A DNA stretch of 64,000 bases from HGM11368 sp051883455 (GCA_051883455.1 JBJETT010000004.1:1-64000); one strand, 5' to 3'; shown: positions 41,189 through 50,106, counted from the stretch's first letter. Notes: generated by a model not told the origin, from the letters alone. Numbers and translations: made by a program.

Positions 41189-41925
41189 TTGCCATTAGGT
41201 TTGGCTTTGTCCCAAAGGCTATTTCTTTCGGGGTTGAAGATAGCCGACATAATATGCTTTTTGGAGTCTACGAATTGTTCGTCAAGGGTTCGAATTAGTT
41301 GTTTGACGTCCTCTCTTTTGGTATGCTTGTCCCTAGGACAAGGGTTAAAAATTACAGGCAAGCCTAGTCTTTTTGCCGTCCAGTTGATTTGCTTTTCTTC
41401 GATATAGACGAGGGGGCGAATGAGGGTGATTTTGCTCTTGTCCATGTAGCTTATAGGCATAAAGGTCGAAAATCTACCTTCGTACAATAGAGAGAGCATC
41501 ATAGTTTCAATCACGTCGTCTGCGTGGTGACCTAGCGCGAGCTTGTTGCAACCGTGGTCGATAGCCACGTTGTTGAGAGCGCCTCTACGCATCTTAGAGC
41601 AGAGAGAACAAGGGCTTTTTTCCTTTCTTTCGTCAAAGATGATGGCGGCAATATCGGTCTTTTCTATTATTAGCGGAACGCCTACGCTCTCGCAAAAGTC
41701 CTTGGTTGCCTGCACTTGATTTTTGTCGATATCTTCGAAGCCCATATCTATATTGATAGCCACGAGGTCAAACTTTTCGGGTGCGAATTTTTTGTATGCG
41801 GCAAGCACGGCAAGTAGAGTAATACTGTCTTTACCGCCCGAAAGTCCAACGGCAATTTTGTCGCCGTCCTCAATCATTTTGTAGTCGCTTATGGCTTTTC
41901 TTGCTAGGCTCAATAGTTTTTGCAT
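41185..41925 (-). CDS. TtcA-like tRNA 2-thiolation / PP-loop ATPase
   Basis: A 246-residue member of the TtcA/TilS PP-loop superfamily. The PP-loop is GLSGGKDSITLL near residue 35, and paired Cys motifs CSLCSKMRR (CxxC) and a later single Cys in NPCPRDKHTKR match the iron-sulfur-binding TtcA pattern; LGHHADDVIETMMLSLLYEGR is the second family motif. It probably installs 2-thiocytidine in tRNA, but paralogues with other thiolation targets exist. Start ATG 41925 is set by a leaderless-type promoter six bases away; the open frame up to 42051 runs through that promoter and is not coding. Confidence 0.85.
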   Translation of the reverse strand: MQKLLSLARKAISDYKMIEDGDKIAVGLSGGKDSITLLAVLAAYKKFAPEKFDLVAINIDMGFEDIDKNQVQATKDFCESVGVPLIIEKTDIAAIIFDERKEKSPCSLCSKMRRGALNNVAIDHGCNKLALGHHADDVIETMMLSLLYEGRFSTFMPISYMDKSKITLIRPLVYIEEKQINWTAKRLGLPVIFNPCPRDKHTKREDVKQLIRTLDEQFVDSKKHIMSAIFNPERNSLWDKAKPNGN

Positions 41926-41931
41926 AAGTTG

Positions 41932-41960
41932 ATTATATAAGTTTTGTTTTCCAAAAGCAA
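41932..41960 (-). promoter_or_regulatory. Promoter giving a leaderless mRNA (TtcA-like gene)
   Basis: Minus strand TTGCTT (41960-41955), 17-bp spacer, TATAAT (41937-41932), ending six bases before the ATG at 41925. No Shine-Dalgarno. Confidence 0.75.
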
Positions 41961-41967
41961 ATGTTTG

Positions 41968-41996
41968 TTGACTAAAAGCTGAATAATATATATAAT
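41968..41996 (+). promoter_or_regulatory. Sigma-A promoter of the small multidrug export gene
   Basis: TTGACT (41968-41973), 17-bp spacer, TATAAT (41991-41996). It is back to back with the divergent leaderless promoter, only 7 bases between the two -35 boxes. Confidence 0.85.
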
Positions 41997-42019
41997 AAGA
42001 TTGATATAGGAGAAGTATT

Positions 42020-42682
42020 TTGATAGATTCTATTATTGAGTTTTTTCGCAACGTGCTACCGAGCGACTATCTTACGATAATCATCATATCTATGATACCG
42101 CTTATCGAGGTGAGAGGAGCAATTCCAGTAGCCGTAGCGATGGACATGAATATTTTTCAAGCATTTGCATGCGCCTTTTTGGGCTCGTCGCTCGTTGCGC
42201 CTATACTTTTGCTTATTTTGCAACCTATACTTAAGTGGATGAAAAATACCAAGGCTTTTAGGTCTTTGGCTCACGCCGTCGAAGGCGTTTTTCAGAGCAA
42301 GGTCAACGCCGTGCAAGACAAAGCCGACAAGGCTTTTGACCCCAAGATTATCGAACGCAAGAAGCTTTTGGGCGTCTTTGCCTTCGTAGCGATACCTATA
42401 CCGATGACGGGGGTTTGGACGGGTAGTGCGGTGGCTTCCTTTATGGGGCTTGGCTTTGTCAAGTCGATGCTAATGGTGATTTTAGGCAATATAGTAGCTT
42501 CATCTATCATCACGCTTTTGTCTTATTTTCTCAGTAGCTACATTGATTATATCATATACGGACTTATGGCAATCGTACTCGTTGCGCTCGTCGCTTATAT
42601 CGTCAAGCTCGTCGTGTCGATGCGACGTTCTAAGTCGCAATCCGACGACGATGATACCACAAACTCGGAGCGTAAGCAATAG
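42020..42682 (+). CDS. Small multidrug export-type (COG2426) membrane protein
   Basis: A 220-residue polytopic membrane protein with about five helices. IPLIEVRGAIPVAVAMDMN near the N-terminus and VFAFVAIPIPMTGVWTGSAVASFMGL in the middle are the conserved motifs of the small multidrug export family. The name is historical; the substrate is unknown. It uses a TTG start at 42020 with AGGAGAA at 42009-42015. A charged Ser/Asp tail ends the protein. Confidence 0.85.
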   Translation: MIDSIIEFFRNVLPSDYLTIIIISMIPLIEVRGAIPVAVAMDMNIFQAFACAFLGSSLVAPILLLILQPILKWMKNTKAFRSLAHAVEGVFQSKVNAVQDKADKAFDPKIIERKKLLGVFAFVAIPIPMTGVWTGSAVASFMGLGFVKSMLMVILGNIVASSIITLLSYFLSSYIDYIIYGLMAIVLVALVAYIVKLVVSMRRSKSQSDDDDTTNSERKQ

Positions 42683-42735
42683 TAGGACTAATCTCTAGCT
42701 AGAAGCATTTGAGTTTTTTTTTGATGTAATTTTAC

Positions 42736-42764
42736 TTGATTTTTACTTTGGAGTATATTATTAT
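42736..42764 (+). promoter_or_regulatory. Promoter of the 42798 lipoprotein gene
   Basis: TTGATT (42736-42741), 17-bp spacer, TATTAT (42759-42764); AAAGGAG follows near 42787. Confidence 0.6.
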
Positions 42765-42797
42765 TAAGTTACGACAAACGTCAATAAAGGAGAAATT

Positions 42798-43763
42798 ATG
42801 AAAAAGTACGTTTCAATTTTAGCAATCATTATCATTGCCGTAATTATGGGTACTATGTTTATGGGATGTCAAGGTGATCCTGACGAAGTAGAGATTACCC
42901 CATTTACCCCAAGCGAAATGACTATGGGTACTTCTAAGCCTACCGCAGCACCGGTTACGGCTATTACGGAGAATAGCACTGCAACCGAGATGTTCTATGC
43001 CGCAATAGACAACTTCTACGGCGCTGACTACGTAGCTACCTACCTCAAGGGTAACGTAGAGACTACTATTTTGGGAGGTCTCAAAGTCAACCAACTCGTT
43101 GTCGGCAACAAGGTTAGACAAGGCAAGGGTAACGCCGCAGGTACCAAATATTTCGTAGAAAACAAGTCTTACAGTAGTGTCGCTAAAGTATACGAAGAGA
43201 CTTATGTGGACGCAAATGGTAAAGCATTTATTCGTTCTGCAGACAACATCAAGTACAGCGAAAAGAAAGATACCGCAGGGCTTGGTAATGCAGGTTGGAC
43301 CAGAACTTTCAAGGCTGCTGAGAAATTTGACAACGTTGCAGCACTCGTAGCCGCTAAGGTCAACGACCCAACCAAGATTTGGATGTACGATACCGACGTA
43401 GAGGGTGCAATTGCACAAATTACTAAGGTAGAAAAGGTAGAAGGAAAAGACCAATACAAGTTCTCTATCATCTTCGATCTTGACAAAGTAACTCAAAACT
43501 ACAAGGCAGTTATGGAATACATGCTTAGTCAATCTGCTCCTGCAGACGGACTTACCTTCCTTGGACTCAAGTTCGACGTAGTAGTATGGGACAACGGCTA
43601 TTTGGCTGACATATACATAACCGAACAATACAAAATGAGTATCGCAAAAGTAATCGACAGTGCGGTAGAGCTCAAATCCAGACAACAATATTCTTACAAC
43701 CCTGCCGAAGCTGGTTACACCATGGCAGAAAAGGATACTTACTGCGCTGCTTGGGCAAAATAA
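42798..43763 (+). CDS. Predicted lipoprotein, function unknown
   Basis: A 321-residue exported lipoprotein: signal MKKYVSILAIIIIAVIMG with lipobox MFMGC (Cys about 24), a Thr/Pro-rich spacer, then a globular domain with no family I recognise. Features such as YFVENKSYSSVAKVYEETYVD and KYSEKKDTAGLG...WTRTF suggest a beta-rich envelope protein of the LolA/VioE-like type, but this is only a guess. Monocistronic, with its own promoter and a strong terminator, and codon use looks like that of a well-expressed gene (CTT/GTA/TAC-rich). Confidence 0.8.
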   Translation: MKKYVSILAIIIIAVIMGTMFMGCQGDPDEVEITPFTPSEMTMGTSKPTAAPVTAITENSTATEMFYAAIDNFYGADYVATYLKGNVETTILGGLKVNQLVVGNKVRQGKGNAAGTKYFVENKSYSSVAKVYEETYVDANGKAFIRSADNIKYSEKKDTAGLGNAGWTRTFKAAEKFDNVAALVAAKVNDPTKIWMYDTDVEGAIAQITKVEKVEGKDQYKFSIIFDLDKVTQNYKAVMEYMLSQSAPADGLTFLGLKFDVVVWDNGYLADIYITEQYKMSIAKVIDSAVELKSRQQYSYNPAEAGYTMAEKDTYCAAWAK

Positions 43764-43784
43764 GTTTCTAACGACTTAGCTAAT

Positions 43785-43813
43785 TCCCCGACGACAAGTC
43801 GGGGATTTTTTTT
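43785..43813 (+). terminator. Terminator of the lipoprotein gene
   Basis: TCCCCGAC (43785-43792), loop GACAA, GTCGGGGA (43798-43805), then eight Ts. A textbook intrinsic terminator. Confidence 0.95.
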
Positions 43814-43942
43814 GCTTAATTACTTGACTGATTTGGGTAAAGTCGCTTTAGAATGTCAAGGATTGTAATAGCTTGGCTATGTTTTTTTTGTTTTGCGCGC
43901 AAGACGCAACTAGTCACGACCCGTCAAAAATCAAAAAAGTAC

Positions 43943-43971
43943 TTGAAACAATACCGATAATATATTATAAT
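43943..43971 (+). promoter_or_regulatory. Promoter giving a leaderless mRNA (PAP2 operon)
   Basis: TTGAAA (43943-43948), 17-bp spacer, TATAAT (43966-43971). The start codon is at 43979, seven bases after the -10 box; no Shine-Dalgarno in between. Confidence 0.75.
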
Positions 43972-43978
43972 ATATAAT

Positions 43979-44920
43979 ATGGAACTGACTAAGAGCAAAA
44001 AGTTTTCGATAATAGGGCATTCTATCGCATTGGTCGTAGGCGTTGCGCTTATGATTATAGCGTCGTTTTACGACCTCAAAATCTCGCAAGCGGTGGGGGA
44101 TCAACGCTCCTTTTTCGGACAACTATTTGCCGTGATAGCCGAGTATCCCGCATATTTTGCCGTTCCGATAGCCGGCGTGATAATATTCTACAATTACGAT
44201 TTGTTTGACGACAAAAAGGCAAAAATCGGAATAATGATTGCAGGCGCGTTGGTTATTTGGCTAGGTTGGCTTATGTTTGGGCTCAACGCCCAAAAGATGA
44301 CGGAGCTCGCCGTCGTACCTGCAGAGCAAGAGCACAACGTATTGTGGGCGATTTTCAAGGCGTTTTTCTACGGTGCGTTTACATTAGGCATAGGTTACTT
44401 TTTGCCTAGAGATACCATGCATAGACTGCTCAAGTTTGCGGTATTTACCTTGGTTTTCGTCATAGTGGCTTTGGTTGTTATGCGTGTCATGAAGACGTTG
44501 TGGTGCCGTATGAGATACCGCGATATGCTCAAAGAGGGTAATTTCGATGGCTTTAGCAACTGGTGGCAACTGATGATAGGTAGAGAAAAGCTCGACCCGT
44601 CTTACAAATACACCTCTTTCCCTTCCGGACACTCGTCAAGCATAACGCATCTGTGTCTGTTGTGGGTATTGTGCGATATTTTACCTTCGCTCAAGAGTCG
44701 TAAGTGGGTCAAACCTACTGTGTACGCCGTCAGCATAATTCTCATAGGCTTGACTATGTATTCCAGGATAGTCAACTGCGCGCATTTCTTGTCCGACACG
44801 GTAGCGGGCGTATATATCACTTACGCTATATTCTTCATACTCAAAAAGGTGTTTTTCGCTAAGGACAAGTACACATACGCAATCAGCGATAGGGCTCTAT
44901 CTCAAGAGGAAGCTAAATGA
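43979..44920 (+). CDS. PAP2-family membrane phosphatase
   Basis: A 313-residue membrane protein with about six helices of the type 2 phosphatidic acid phosphatase superfamily. The catalytic motifs are recognisable: an upstream KTLWCRMRYRD (motif 1-like, with the basic residues spaced differently), SFPSGHSS (motif 2, His) and SRIVNCAHFLSD (motif 3, SRxxxxxHxxSD). It would dephosphorylate a lipid phosphate such as undecaprenyl-pyrophosphate or phosphatidate. It starts an operon with a degenerate paralogue, an AMP-forming ligase and an FGGY kinase. Apparently leaderless. Confidence 0.85.
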   Translation: MELTKSKKFSIIGHSIALVVGVALMIIASFYDLKISQAVGDQRSFFGQLFAVIAEYPAYFAVPIAGVIIFYNYDLFDDKKAKIGIMIAGALVIWLGWLMFGLNAQKMTELAVVPAEQEHNVLWAIFKAFFYGAFTLGIGYFLPRDTMHRLLKFAVFTLVFVIVALVVMRVMKTLWCRMRYRDMLKEGNFDGFSNWWQLMIGREKLDPSYKYTSFPSGHSSSITHLCLLWVLCDILPSLKSRKWVKPTVYAVSIILIGLTMYSRIVNCAHFLSDTVAGVYITYAIFFILKKVFFAKDKYTYAISDRALSQEEAK

Positions 44921-45798
44921 AAGAAGCAATAAGACAAGCGATTTGGAGCGTGACGATAGCTATTATTTTGCTAGCCATGCTCGTCATAGGTTCGTTCAAA
45001 GATTTGGCAATAGCCGAGGCTATTTGTCTACCCGGCAACACTTTTAGCGTGTTGACGGATTCTATTGCCAAGCTTCCCGCGTTTTTGATAATGATGGCTG
45101 CTTGCGGGATACTTCTCAAGTGTGCCTACAACAAAGAGTGCAACATTGTACTCAAAAGGTTGTATATAATTGCCTATTTTATTTTGGGCGTGGTGTCGGC
45201 AACGTTTGCATTTATCGACTGTTTTCAACTTATTTTTGCCAAGAGAGCATATTATATTTCCGTTTCGCTCGTGTGCGGAGTTTTCGTATTTTTACTATTT
45301 CTCAACGATTTGTCCAAGCATAGAAGACAAGAGTACGATAGGTATAAGAAGTGGGCTATCACGGCTTGCATAATAGTGGGCGTAGTGGCTGCCGTCTCTT
45401 ACGGTATGAAGATAATATGGAAGAGGGCGTCTTATATCGACGTCACTCAGCAAGGCGCGCAATATAGTCCTTGGTACAAGATTGTCAACGTTGACGGCGG
45501 TTGGGCAATGCCCGACAACAAGACGGCGCTAGCTTTCACGACGTGGGCGCTAATGACTTTGACCAAAATTCACCCTCGACTTGCCAACAAGGTAGGTTGG
45601 ATGCAAGTGGCAATCAACTTTTTTATCGTATTGGTCATCATCGGCTCGCTCTTTTCGGGCAAATATTTCTTGTCCGACGTAGCAATCGGCGGTATTATCG
45701 GATACGCTACCACCAAGACTGCCAAGGTATTGGCGTTTGGCGCGGAGGAAGATAGGACGGATTTGTCCGAAAATAACTTGTTGGGTAGGATACTATGA
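44917..45798 (+). CDS. Degenerate PAP2-like membrane protein
   Basis: A 293-residue membrane protein overlapping the preceding PAP2 gene by 4 bp and sharing its helix layout. The C-terminal SGKYFLSDVAIGG corresponds to the HxLSDxxAG motif 3 region but lacks the active His (Tyr instead) and the preceding Ser-Arg, and motif 2 PSGH is replaced by MPDNKTALA. It is therefore likely a catalytically inactive paralogue, perhaps a partner subunit of the active enzyme. GAGGAAG lies before the ATG. Confidence 0.75.
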   Translation: MKEAIRQAIWSVTIAIILLAMLVIGSFKDLAIAEAICLPGNTFSVLTDSIAKLPAFLIMMAACGILLKCAYNKECNIVLKRLYIIAYFILGVVSATFAFIDCFQLIFAKRAYYISVSLVCGVFVFLLFLNDLSKHRRQEYDRYKKWAITACIIVGVVAAVSYGMKIIWKRASYIDVTQQGAQYSPWYKIVNVDGGWAMPDNKTALAFTTWALMTLTKIHPRLANKVGWMQVAINFFIVLVIIGSLFSGKYFLSDVAIGGIIGYATTKTAKVLAFGAEEDRTDLSENNLLGRIL

Positions 45799-47414
45799 GC
45801 GTCGATTTCAATCAATCTATGTTTTCTTACTACAAGGCGTGTACGGCACACAATCCTGCTACCGACAAGGTGTGGCAATTTTGGGGTGCAAGCACTACCC
45901 GTGCCAAGTTTATAAGGGACGTAGAAAATTTTGCGGGATATCTTATTAACCTCGGGGTCGGTAAGGGTGACAACGTGGTACTTTGCCTCAGCAATATCCC
46001 CAACGCGTTGGTATGTTTTTACGCTATCAATAGGGCGGGGGCTATAGCCAATCTCGTTCATCCCGTAATTCCTAGCGAAAAGTTGCAGGCCATGGACGAG
46101 GAGATGTCGCCCAAAGCGTATATTCTTTTCGACGAGTTCTTTTACAAATACAAGGATTGGATTGAAGCTACGGGCAAACCAATAATTTTGTGCTCTGCGC
46201 AAGACTATTTGCCTATGGCGTTCAAGCCTTTTTACAACGCCTACGTTGCCAAGAAGTTGAGCACCAACAATTCTTCCAACGTGGTGAGATACAGAGATAT
46301 TGGCAAATATACCGCACCTACTGTAGCCGTTGACGGCGAGGACGTGGCGGTGTATATGCACAGTGGCGGTACGTGTGGCAAAGCCAAGACGGTGATGATG
46401 AGCAATAGAGCGCTCAACAACCTCACCGACAATATCCTTGACGCAATCGACCATAGATACAGTAACAAGGACGCCATGCTTATGGCGTTGCCGATATTCC
46501 ATACATACGGGCTTGGCGTATGTCTGCATTCTATGATATGTGCCGGCATACGCATCATACTTATGCCTAAGTTTAAGGCGGACACGGCGTGTTATCTTAT
46601 CAAGAGATACGGCATAACCTTTGTGGCGGGCGTGCCTTATATGTATTCCAAGATGCTTGCCTCGGGCAAGTTCAAGGGCAAAATGCTCACCAAAATTCGC
46701 GCTTGCTATTGCGGAGGAGATAAGGTGTCGGAAAACACCAAACAGCTCTTCAAGCAAGCTATGGAGAAACAAGGCAACAATATATTACTCAGCGAGGGCT
46801 ACGGACTGACGGAAGCGTGCGTATGTTGCATCAACACTATGAAGGTGTACAAGCCCAACTCAATCGGTAGACCCGTCAAGAGCATGACCTTTGCCATAAT
46901 TGACGAACAAGGCAACTTTTTACCGCCAAAGAGCAAGGGCGAGATAGTCATATCGGGTCCTACGCTGATGAAGGGCTATTATCACAGCGAGGATGATAGA
47001 GAGGCGTTCTTTGAGGACGACAAGCACGTCAAGTGGCTGAGGAGCGGTGACGTGGGATATATCGACGAGGACGGCAACGTATTCTTTACCGACCGTATCA
47101 AGAGACTTGTCAAGATATCGGGCGTCAACGTCTTTCCGCAAGAGATTGAGAACGTCGTCGACAACCTCGATTGCGTCAAAATTAGTTGCGTAGTCGAGAC
47201 GACCATCAACGGCAAGAGCGCGACCAAGCTATACGTCGTCAAGGACAAGTCCACCTTGCTTGGCGAGCAAGAAATACAAGAAAAAATCAGACAAGCTATA
47301 GCACAAAACTTTATGAGGCACAGTATGCCAGGCATTATAGAATTTATTGACGAATTGCCAAGGACGCCTATTGGAAAAGTGGATTTTGTGGCGTTGCAAC
47401 AGATGAGTAGGTAG
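45795..47414 (+). CDS. AMP-forming acyl-CoA synthetase / class I adenylate ligase
   Basis: A 539-residue member of the ANL superfamily that activates a carboxylate with ATP and probably transfers it to CoA. Motifs: phosphate loop HSGGTCGKAK (A3; Cys in place of the usual Thr), GYGLTEACVC (A5), RSGDVGYIDEDGNVFFTDRIKRLVKISG (A7/A8) and the C-terminal catalytic Lys in PIGKVDF (A10). The acid substrate is not predictable. It overlaps the degenerate PAP2 gene (ATGA) and is followed after 8 bases by the FGGY kinase, so all four are one transcription unit. Confidence 0.92.
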   Translation: MSVDFNQSMFSYYKACTAHNPATDKVWQFWGASTTRAKFIRDVENFAGYLINLGVGKGDNVVLCLSNIPNALVCFYAINRAGAIANLVHPVIPSEKLQAMDEEMSPKAYILFDEFFYKYKDWIEATGKPIILCSAQDYLPMAFKPFYNAYVAKKLSTNNSSNVVRYRDIGKYTAPTVAVDGEDVAVYMHSGGTCGKAKTVMMSNRALNNLTDNILDAIDHRYSNKDAMLMALPIFHTYGLGVCLHSMICAGIRIILMPKFKADTACYLIKRYGITFVAGVPYMYSKMLASGKFKGKMLTKIRACYCGGDKVSENTKQLFKQAMEKQGNNILLSEGYGLTEACVCCINTMKVYKPNSIGRPVKSMTFAIIDEQGNFLPPKSKGEIVISGPTLMKGYYHSEDDREAFFEDDKHVKWLRSGDVGYIDEDGNVFFTDRIKRLVKISGVNVFPQEIENVVDNLDCVKISCVVETTINGKSATKLYVVKDKSTLLGEQEIQEKIRQAIAQNFMRHSMPGIIEFIDELPRTPIGKVDFVALQQMSR

Positions 47415-47422
47415 GAGGAAAA

Positions 47423-48976
47423 ATGGACAGACCGTTGGCATTGATATTTGATATAGGCACTCAATCAACCAGAGGGTTGCTATTTGACAAACAAGGAAAT
47501 CTCGTACATAAATCGCAAATTTCCGCAGATTTTTTTGTATTGGGAGAAGACGGCAGAGCAGAAAAGGACACGCTCAGTCTATACGACGGCGTAGTCAAGG
47601 TTTGTGAGCAAATTAGGAAGGACGCGCCTAAGCTGTTAGACGACGTCGTTGCCATCAGCGTCACGTCTATCCGCAACACGACGGTCTTTTTGGACGAGGA
47701 GGGCAATCCAACACGCAATACGATATTGTGGCTGGACAAGCGAGAGGTAGATTGTCCCGACCCACTTCCCACATTCAATAGATTTTTGTACTTTTTGGTA
47801 GGCATGAGCGAGAGCGTAAGGGTATCTCGCAAGACCTCATACACCAACTGGGTTAGGGTCAACCAACCCGATATTTGGGCAAAGACTGCCAAGGTCGTCG
47901 TACCGTCCACCTACGTCAACTTCCGCCTTACGGGCAATCTAGTCGAGAGCAACGCGGGCATTGCGTGCAAAATCCCTTTTGATTACAAAAAGCGCTGTTG
48001 GCAGACCAAACACGGCTTGACTTATCCCGTTTTCGGCACGCCGATTGACAAAATGTGCGACTTGGTCAACCCGGGCGAGATTTTGGGATACATAACCGAG
48101 CAATGTAGCAAGGAGACGGGACTCAAACAAGGACTACCCGTCGTAGCTTCGGGCACTGACAAGGGCTGTGAATCTCTCGGTGTGGGAGCGGTAACATCCA
48201 ACGTAGCTTCAATCAGTCTAGGCACGGCTTCGTCGGTAGAGATTTGCACCGACAAATACGTCGAACCCGAGGCGTTTATGCCGGCGTATCCTTCTGTGGT
48301 AATGGGCAAGTGGAACCCCGAAATTCAAATATTTAGAGGCTTTTGGATGGTAAGTTGGTTTAGAGAACAATTTGCCCTCTACGAACAAAAGGAAGCCGAG
48401 GCTACGGGCGAAAAGGTCGAGCTTATTTTGGATAAAAAGCTATCCAAAGTGCCGGTCGGCTCGCACGGACTTATATTGCAACCTTTTTGGGGACCGGGAC
48501 TCAAAAACCCCGAAGCCAAGGGCTCGATTATAGGCTTTACCGACGTGCACGATAGAGATTATATGTATCGTGCCATAATAGAGGGCTTGTGCTACGGTTT
48601 GTTGGACGGGCTCAACAACATGCAAGCGCGTGCCAGAATTCAAGTAGATAGAGTAGGCGTGTCGGGCGGTGGTTCGCAAAGCGACGTTATTTGCCAAATT
48701 TTGTCCGACGTAGTAGGCAAGCCCGTCTATCGTGTGCAAACTCACGAAACGAGTGGACTAGGTGCCGCTATGATTAGCTTTGTCGGGGTCAATCAGTTTG
48801 ATAATTTGGACGAGGCTCTCAAGTCTATGCGTCACGTCAAGGACGAATTTGTTCCTAACTCGGCGGACCACAAAATCTATCATCAATACTACAATAGGGT
48901 GTATAGAAGAATGTATCGCTATATGCGTCCGTTGTACGACGAGCTCTACGACATACTGGGCGAAAAGCGCAAATAA
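47423..48976 (+). CDS. FGGY-family carbohydrate kinase
   Basis: A 517-residue ASKHA sugar kinase. The N-terminal phosphate motif is FDIGTQSTRGLLFD, the catalytic Asp region is TILWLDKRE, and the C-terminal part has ASGTDKGCESLGVGA, SLGTASSVEI and GVSGGGSQSDVICQILSDVVGKPVYR, the FGGY signature. Substrate could be a pentulose, glycerol or another polyol; no isomerase or transporter is adjacent. AGGAGG is ideally placed. Co-transcription with an acyl-CoA-type ligase and PAP2 proteins is unusual for a catabolic sugar kinase. Confidence 0.92.
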   Translation: MDRPLALIFDIGTQSTRGLLFDKQGNLVHKSQISADFFVLGEDGRAEKDTLSLYDGVVKVCEQIRKDAPKLLDDVVAISVTSIRNTTVFLDEEGNPTRNTILWLDKREVDCPDPLPTFNRFLYFLVGMSESVRVSRKTSYTNWVRVNQPDIWAKTAKVVVPSTYVNFRLTGNLVESNAGIACKIPFDYKKRCWQTKHGLTYPVFGTPIDKMCDLVNPGEILGYITEQCSKETGLKQGLPVVASGTDKGCESLGVGAVTSNVASISLGTASSVEICTDKYVEPEAFMPAYPSVVMGKWNPEIQIFRGFWMVSWFREQFALYEQKEAEATGEKVELILDKKLSKVPVGSHGLILQPFWGPGLKNPEAKGSIIGFTDVHDRDYMYRAIIEGLCYGLLDGLNNMQARARIQVDRVGVSGGGSQSDVICQILSDVVGKPVYRVQTHETSGLGAAMISFVGVNQFDNLDEALKSMRHVKDEFVPNSADHKIYHQYYNRVYRRMYRYMRPLYDELYDILGEKRK

Positions 48977-49037
48977 ATATGCAACTGCACACGGCGCGTT
49001 GCATTGTATAATAAAGAACAACTAATATGGAGAAAAT

Positions 49038-49628
49038 ATGCCATTTGTAGATAGGTTCGATTGGGATTTTGGTAAGATAGGCATAGATGTCGTTGAAGGC
49101 TTTGAGCCTCCTAAAGAGATAAAAGACGGATTATTTGTCATTCAAAGATGGATATGCGAGTGCACTTTTGTAGGTGAAATGAAGGACGGCTTGCCCAACG
49201 GCAAAGGTAGAGTTACCGATTGCGGACACGAATGCCAAAATGACTCAGGAGAGGAGTATTATGGCAATGACGAATTCGTAGGACAATACGTGGACGGCAA
49301 GCGAGAGGGTTACGGAGAGTATACTTTTGCTAGTGGCGATATAGTCAAGGGATATTGGCAAAACGGAAAATTGCAAAGCGGAGAATACTATTTTCTTGGT
49401 TCGCATGACAAATTGGGATACAAATACGTAGGCAGTTTTATCCAAAGCGAGCAGTACGTTTTCGTGCCCGATGACAACGCAACAATAATTTACGACGACC
49501 AAAGCGTATATCAAGGCGATATCAAGGGAGATTGGCGCAATATCAAAAAGCACGGAATAGGAAAACTTGTCGACTGCAACGGCGAAGAAAAGGACGGCTA
49601 TTGGGAAGACGACGAATTTTTCAGTTGA
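49038..49628 (+). CDS. MORN-repeat protein
   Basis: A 196-residue cytoplasmic protein with about three to four MORN units (FVGEMKDGLPNGKGRVTDCG, GQYVDGKREGYGEYTFASG, GYWQNGKLQSGEYYF, DIKGDWRNIKKHGIGKL). MORN repeats form flat beta-hairpin arrays implicated in membrane or lipid contact, mostly in eukaryotes; bacterial members are common but uncharacterised. No enzymatic domain. GGAG lies before the ATG; a TATAAT at 49007-49012 may give it its own promoter. Confidence 0.8.
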   Translation: MPFVDRFDWDFGKIGIDVVEGFEPPKEIKDGLFVIQRWICECTFVGEMKDGLPNGKGRVTDCGHECQNDSGEEYYGNDEFVGQYVDGKREGYGEYTFASGDIVKGYWQNGKLQSGEYYFLGSHDKLGYKYVGSFIQSEQYVFVPDDNATIIYDDQSVYQGDIKGDWRNIKKHGIGKLVDCNGEEKDGYWEDDEFFS

Positions 49629-49707
49629 ATTATTAGGTTTGCATTATTAGCCCGATATAGCATATAAACAAAAATAAAAGTTAATAGTTCAAAAGAGTAA
49701 ATAAAAA

Positions 49708-49738
49708 ATCCACCTACTTAGTCGTAGGTGGATTTTTC
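49708..49738. terminator. Bidirectional terminator
   Basis: ATCCACCTAC (49708-49717), loop TTAGTC, GTAGGTGGAT (49724-49733), A-run before and T-run after. Between the MORN gene and the convergent spoVG. Confidence 0.95.
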
Positions 49739-49768
49739 GGAGATATAAACACAAACGAAAAACGTGGT

Positions 49769-50047
49769 TTAGTCTAGATTGCCTTCTTTTGCCGTTTCTT
49801 CATTGTAAGCGGCAATAATAGCTTCCGTAAAGATAGCTCTTGTTTCGCTATTGATAGGGTGAACTATGTCCTTAAACTCGCCGTCAGGGGTCTTTTTGCT
49901 AGGCATAGCCACGAATATCCCTTCCGTGCCCATAATAATCTTGATATCGTGCACGGCAAAACAATCGTCTATCACCACGGAGGCAACGCCTTTGAGTTTG
50001 GAGTCGCTGTTGTTGATGAGTCTTACTCTAACGTCACTTATTCTCAT
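49769..50047 (-). CDS. spoVG: SpoVG, septation/sporulation RNA-binding protein
   Basis: A 92-residue protein of the SpoVG family: MRISDVRVRLIN start, VASVVIDDCFAVHDIKII core, FVAMPSKKTPDGEFKDIVHPI and the following helix EAIIAAYNEE. SpoVG proteins bind nucleic acid and affect cell division, sporulation and virulence gene expression. The start at 50047 is fixed by GAGGTG at 50058-50053 (minus strand); a longer frame upstream crosses the promoter. Divergent from murC. Confidence 0.96.
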   Translation of the reverse strand: MRISDVRVRLINNSDSKLKGVASVVIDDCFAVHDIKIIMGTEGIFVAMPSKKTPDGEFKDIVHPINSETRAIFTEAIIAAYNEETAKEGNLD

Positions 50048-50077
50048 ATTTTCACCTCGCATATTTTGGATAATATA

Positions 50078-50106
50078 ATTATACACCAATTTTTTTCGTT
50101 TGTCTA
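50078..50106 (-). promoter_or_regulatory. Sigma-A-like promoter of spoVG
   Basis: Minus strand TAGACA (50106-50101), 17-bp spacer, TATAAT (50083-50078). In Bacillus spoVG is a sigma-H gene; here a sigma-A-type element is what the sequence shows. Confidence 0.7.

Noticed and set aside
45570..46772. 400-codon minus-strand frame opposite the AMP ligase
   Set aside because: The sense strand encodes clear ANL motifs; the antisense product is His/Arg-rich with no motif and no start signals.
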